Assembly (NCBI RefSeq): GCF_000507245.1
Contig: NC_023035.1
Coordinates: 633,001 to 697,000 of the forward strand
Source: Salinispira pacifica
Lineage (GTDB): Bacteria > Spirochaetota > Spirochaetia > DSM-27196 > Salinispiraceae
Reading direction: 5' to 3'
DNA: 64,000 nucleotides
The translations under genes were made by a program, and so were the position numbers. The notes below the pieces were generated by a model that was not told the DNA's origin, made no database searches, and saw only the letters and a list, made by a program, of their open reading frames with translations. Positions 61,618-64,000 of the stretch are shown in pieces; within the stretch, counting starts at the first letter, position 1, and each line of letters opens with the position of its first letter.

Positions 61618-62205
61618 TCAGAGCGCAGCAACTATTGCTTTCATTCCGGAAACCATCATCTCAAGAGGCATGAACGGAGTTCCGGAGCGTTTTTCGCCCA
61701 TCTGATCAGGCAAAAGCGGCACATGAATAAAGCCGGATATGAGAGCAGGATTGTAATGTCTCAAAATGTAGAAAATATAATTGCACACATATGTTCCGGC
61801 GCTGTAGCTCAGTTCGCCGGGTATGCCTTCAGCCTTGAGTGCATCAAGCAATTTCAGAGTCGGCAGTCCGGTAAAATATGCATCCGGACCATCCGCTTCG
61901 ATGACCTGGTGTCGCGGTTGTGACTGTGAATTATCCGGAATTCGGGCATCCATGTAATTTATGGCCACTTTTTCAATTGATATGGAGTTGCGGCCGTCAG
62001 CCACCCCGGTGCAGATTACCGCATCGGGCTTCTGCTCTTCGATTGCCTCAATCAGCACATCCCCGGATGAAAAAAAGCTGGTGGGAAGCCTGAGTGCTGC
62101 AATGCTGTTTCCGCCGACAGTGTCCGGCATGGATCTGGCCATCTCCCAGCTGGGGTTGATATTATCAATGCCGAAGGGATCGAATCCCGTTAGTAGAACT
62201 TTCAT
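61618..62205 (-). CDS. pcp: Pyroglutamyl peptidase I (pyrrolidone-carboxylate peptidase)
   Basis: The 195-residue cysteine peptidase removes N-terminal pyroglutamate from peptides in the cytoplasm. It starts with the family pattern LLTGFDPFGIDNINPSW and carries the catalytic Glu78 (SIEKVAINYMDARIPDN), Cys141 (YSAGTYVCNYIFY) and His161 (GFIHVPLLP). Length is normal (about 200). It is a single gene between the TetR-controlled cluster and the insertion sequence. Confidence 0.92.
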   Translation of the reverse strand: MKVLLTGFDPFGIDNINPSWEMARSMPDTVGGNSIAALRLPTSFFSSGDVLIEAIEEQKPDAVICTGVADGRNSISIEKVAINYMDARIPDNSQSQPRHQVIEADGPDAYFTGLPTLKLLDALKAEGIPGELSYSAGTYVCNYIFYILRHYNPALISGFIHVPLLPDQMGEKRSGTPFMPLEMMVSGMKAIVAAL

Positions 62206-62313
62206 ACTCCCATCCTACTTGAATAACGGGCATGGGTATACGCATGCCGGCCGAAAGAGGAAATAATGAAATTTTACCTATCATCCCATATAACTGCTCG
62301 TAGAGGTAGATTA

Positions 62314-62331
62314 GGGCCTCCTGAAAAAACC
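62314..62331 (+). repeat. Left terminal inverted repeat of the insertion sequence
   Basis: GGGCCTCCTGAAAAAACC, the exact reverse complement of the right end. The transposase stop codon directly abuts it at 62332. Confidence 0.88.
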
Positions 62332-63845
62332 CTATGCTGCCATATTACCATACCCCAATACCACGGGGAAATGAGACTTCGGAATTTTTCGGCTGCGCCG
62401 TATAGCTATGATAAAGACGCAAAAAAGATCCATGCGAATCTTTTCCAGGTTCATCACCAGCATGACCATGGCCACCTGCGTTTCACTGGTCTCAGAAAGC
62501 TTTGTCATTAATCGACCCATTGAGTACCGTCGTTTTGCTCTACCGAATGTCCCTTCAACGGCTATTCTATCCAGCTCATCCTGACGGGTCTGTTTCCTTC
62601 GTTCTCGATTTTCTCCACGATCTTTCGGTGGACGACCCAGTGGTGGACCAGATAATCTGATTCCCCGTTCCTTGCACCAATTCCGGTTGCCCCTGGTGCA
62701 GTAAATCTGATCGGCGTGTATTGATTCCGGATACACGCCATATCTCTGTTTGTAATTTTCAGCCTGCATGACTAAATCTCCAGACTCGTTGTATGGATCC
62801 CATGAACAGCGATCGATAAACATGTACCCGTTAATATTGGCGGATGAAATCTTCATGCCGAACTCCACCGGGGTCCCGGCTTTTCCCCTGACTATTGGGC
62901 GAATATGGGGTTGGGAGATACTCACAACCCGGCCCGATATTCGATGATCTTTGGATTCATACATCAGTGCCTGCTGGCGAAAGACTTCCGAGATAACCAG
63001 CAGATTCCGGTACTGCTGCCGAGACAGGCTATTCAAGCCGACTACCGTCGCTAATTGCTCTATATGCCGGAGATTACGGCGTATGTACCCCAGCTACTTG
63101 CGTATTGCCTTGCGCATCTTGTTCTTGCTTGCTCTGCGCTTTTTGATGACCGCCAAAAAATCCTTTCGCGCTTTCTGCCGGTAGGTTCGGGGTTTTGTCG
63201 CCCCCTTGGGCCGTTCTGCGTGAAGAACGTCTATGATGGTTTCCAGTTTTTCCCGGCTCTCATTTAAAAGGGAAAGGTCTGTGGGATATCGAATATCACC
63301 GGGTACGCAGGTGGCATCAATCAGCAGCTTCCCGCTATTTTCTACCTCAGGATTTTCTTCTTTTTCAGCTTCCGTATCATCTTTCGTTTTTTTTTACGTT
63401 CTTCGGCAATTATCATTTCATTTGCCCGGGAAATCATGTCCATGCTGATTCGCTTTCTGAAATGAACCATCCCGGATGCACGGCCGGGCAACGAGCGTAG
63501 CGAGTGACCAGGCATGGATGGATCAAAGGGAGCTTCATCCTGGTACCCCTGCATCCCATTAAGATATTGCAAATAGTGATTCTCGCGAATCTGTTCCACA
63601 GTTTCTTCATCCGTAATTCCTAATTTTTCCTTTATAATCAGGGCACCCAATGCTGTACGGAAACGGATCGCCGGAGCGCCTTGCCCGCTCTCGATAGCAA
63701 ACTGTGAGGCATATTCTGCTTCTAAATCCTCCCAGGGAATTAAATTGGCAAGCTGTACCCAGCGGTTATTGGGGTTCAGTTTTCCGCCAAACGGTACATA
63801 AAAATCCTGAAATGCAAGCTGCTGTGAATCTTCACTCCGATACAT
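62332..63845 (-). pseudogene. IS5-family transposase, broken
   Basis: Reading begins at ATG 63845 with the IS5-like start (PFGGKLNPNNRWVQLANLIPW; ALGALIIKEKLGITDEETVEQIRENHYLQYL) and reaches a stop near 63342. The coding continues in the -1 frame after a run of nine A residues (plus 63391-63399): a stretch reading LLIDATCVPGDIRYPTDLSL and RKARKDFLAVIKKRRASKN-like sequence. It then meets a TAG (minus strand, near 63091) where Gln is expected, and resumes to the end at 62332 with the DDE C-terminal part (IHADQIYCTRGNR, RRYSMGRLMTKL). The A9 run could support -1 frameshifting, but the amber codon should inactivate the element. A 42-bp in-frame insertion is described separately. Confidence 0.82.
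63479..63520 (-). repeat. 42-bp in-frame insertion inside the transposase gene
   Basis: Between the conserved PFDPS and GMVHFRKRI segments of the transposase lie 14 extra codons. The insert is bounded by a 5-bp direct repeat GGATG (63474-63478 and 63516-63520), is GC-rich, and contains the near-repeat AACGAGCG/TAGCGAG. This looks like a short mobile or palindromic element that keeps the frame. No second copy is in the window. Confidence 0.5.
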
Positions 63846-63956
63846 ATTCCCCTCCCACTACAAAAGCATGTGCAAGGGTTTTCGGCCACTTCTCTAAAAA
63901 TCCTTGCACTTCATGCACAAATTCTAGCAGCATTTCATTTATATGTATAGGGTTAA

Positions 63957-63974
63957 GGTTTTTTCAGGAGGCCC
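63957..63974 (+). repeat. Right terminal inverted repeat of the insertion sequence
   Basis: GGTTTTTTCAGGAGGCCC, exact complement of the left end; followed by the 7-bp target duplicate TAGATTA at 63975-63981. Confidence 0.88.
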
Positions 63975-64000
63975 TAGATTAAGGATAAAATTCACTCAGT

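Larger units (their letters stand above)
62314..63974 (-). mobile_element. IS5-type insertion sequence, decayed
   Basis: The element is 1,661 bp long with perfect 18-bp terminal inverted repeats (62314-62331 and 63957-63974) and a 7-bp direct repeat TAGATTA on both sides (62307-62313 and 63975-63981), a target-site duplication. It encodes one transposase on the minus strand, broken by a frame change at an A9 run and an internal amber codon. The group is inferred from the transposase. Confidence 0.88.

Noticed and set aside
1-64000. CRISPR arrays, tRNA or rRNA genes, classical riboswitches
   Set aside because: No regularly spaced direct repeats, cloverleaf sequences or known aptamer cores were seen on either strand by eye. 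A covariance-model search would be needed to be certain.

Overview
The window looks like chromosome of an anaerobic or facultatively anaerobic spirochaete of the Spirochaeta/Sediminispirochaeta/Salinispira type. The best clue is the secreted binding proteins: they begin with a short hydrophobic leader ending in FAGGAGE, WANGTGE or WATGARE-like residues, the style usual for ABC substrate-binding proteins in that group. The three-part anaerobic glycerol-3-phosphate oxidation genes (FAD oxidoreductase, second FAD oxidoreductase, DUF1667 protein) also fit. No rRNA, tRNA or CRISPR array was seen. The species is an inference.

Positions 1-27.87 kb form a metal-homeostasis island. It holds a NitT/TauT-type ABC importer with a methyltransferase and a flavin reductase (1-4.7 kb), an ArsR repressor with a P1B-type zinc/cadmium ATPase (4.7-7.2 kb), a putative 10-TM heavy-metal/manganese exporter (7.3-8.4 kb), a ferric-siderophore-type importer with a fused double ATPase (8.6-14.4 kb), a 128-residue DtxR-family regulator with the iron-type ligands M10/C102/E105/H106 (14.6 kb), a heterodimeric YbtPQ/IrtAB-like ABC pair (15.2-18.9 kb), a DUF438/hemerythrin/PAS protein (19-20.9 kb) and a haem operon: flavodoxin, permease, ATPase, HutW/HmuW-like radical SAM enzyme, binding protein (21-25.9 kb). 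Seven near-identical operators, GTTAG-N6-CTAAC, stand before almost every transcription unit and lay out a DtxR-type iron regulon. The island ends in pieces of an ECF transporter (T component plus an N-truncated A component; an S-component remnant lies at 18.9 kb).

From 28 to 35.3 kb lies a glycerol/glycerol-3-phosphate module (fused FAD oxidoreductases, DUF1667, GlpK, a second oxidoreductase, a DeoR-type regulator). From 35.6 to 46.4 kb are housekeeping or orphan genes: a membrane protein, a MEDS-domain sensor with a histidine kinase, a TspO-like protein, a SEC-C protein, a YgiQ radical SAM protein, a DUF554 protein, an NmrA-type reductase and a GH13 lipoprotein with a LacI-type operator. 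From 46.6 to 54.6 kb is a complete branched-chain amino-acid-type ABC importer (livHMGF plus binding protein) and a KAS III-like enzyme. A group II intron sits between them, directly behind the importer's terminator hairpin.

From 54.7 to 62.2 kb are minus-strand operons with their own TetR regulators and visible operators: an ABC-2 exporter and a small membrane-enzyme cluster, followed by pyroglutamyl peptidase. The window closes with a decayed IS5-type insertion sequence (18-bp perfect inverted repeats, 7-bp target duplication).

Three genes (FecCD permease at 12.3-13.4 kb, ABC-2 ATPase at 57.8-58.6 kb, DUF1295 protein at 60.1-60.8 kb) each seem to lack one base inside a CCCCCGGG octamer. 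A fourth such octamer lies in the linker of the fused glycerol-phosphate oxidoreductase. These may be sequencing errors or slippage sites, and they matter for how those genes are read.
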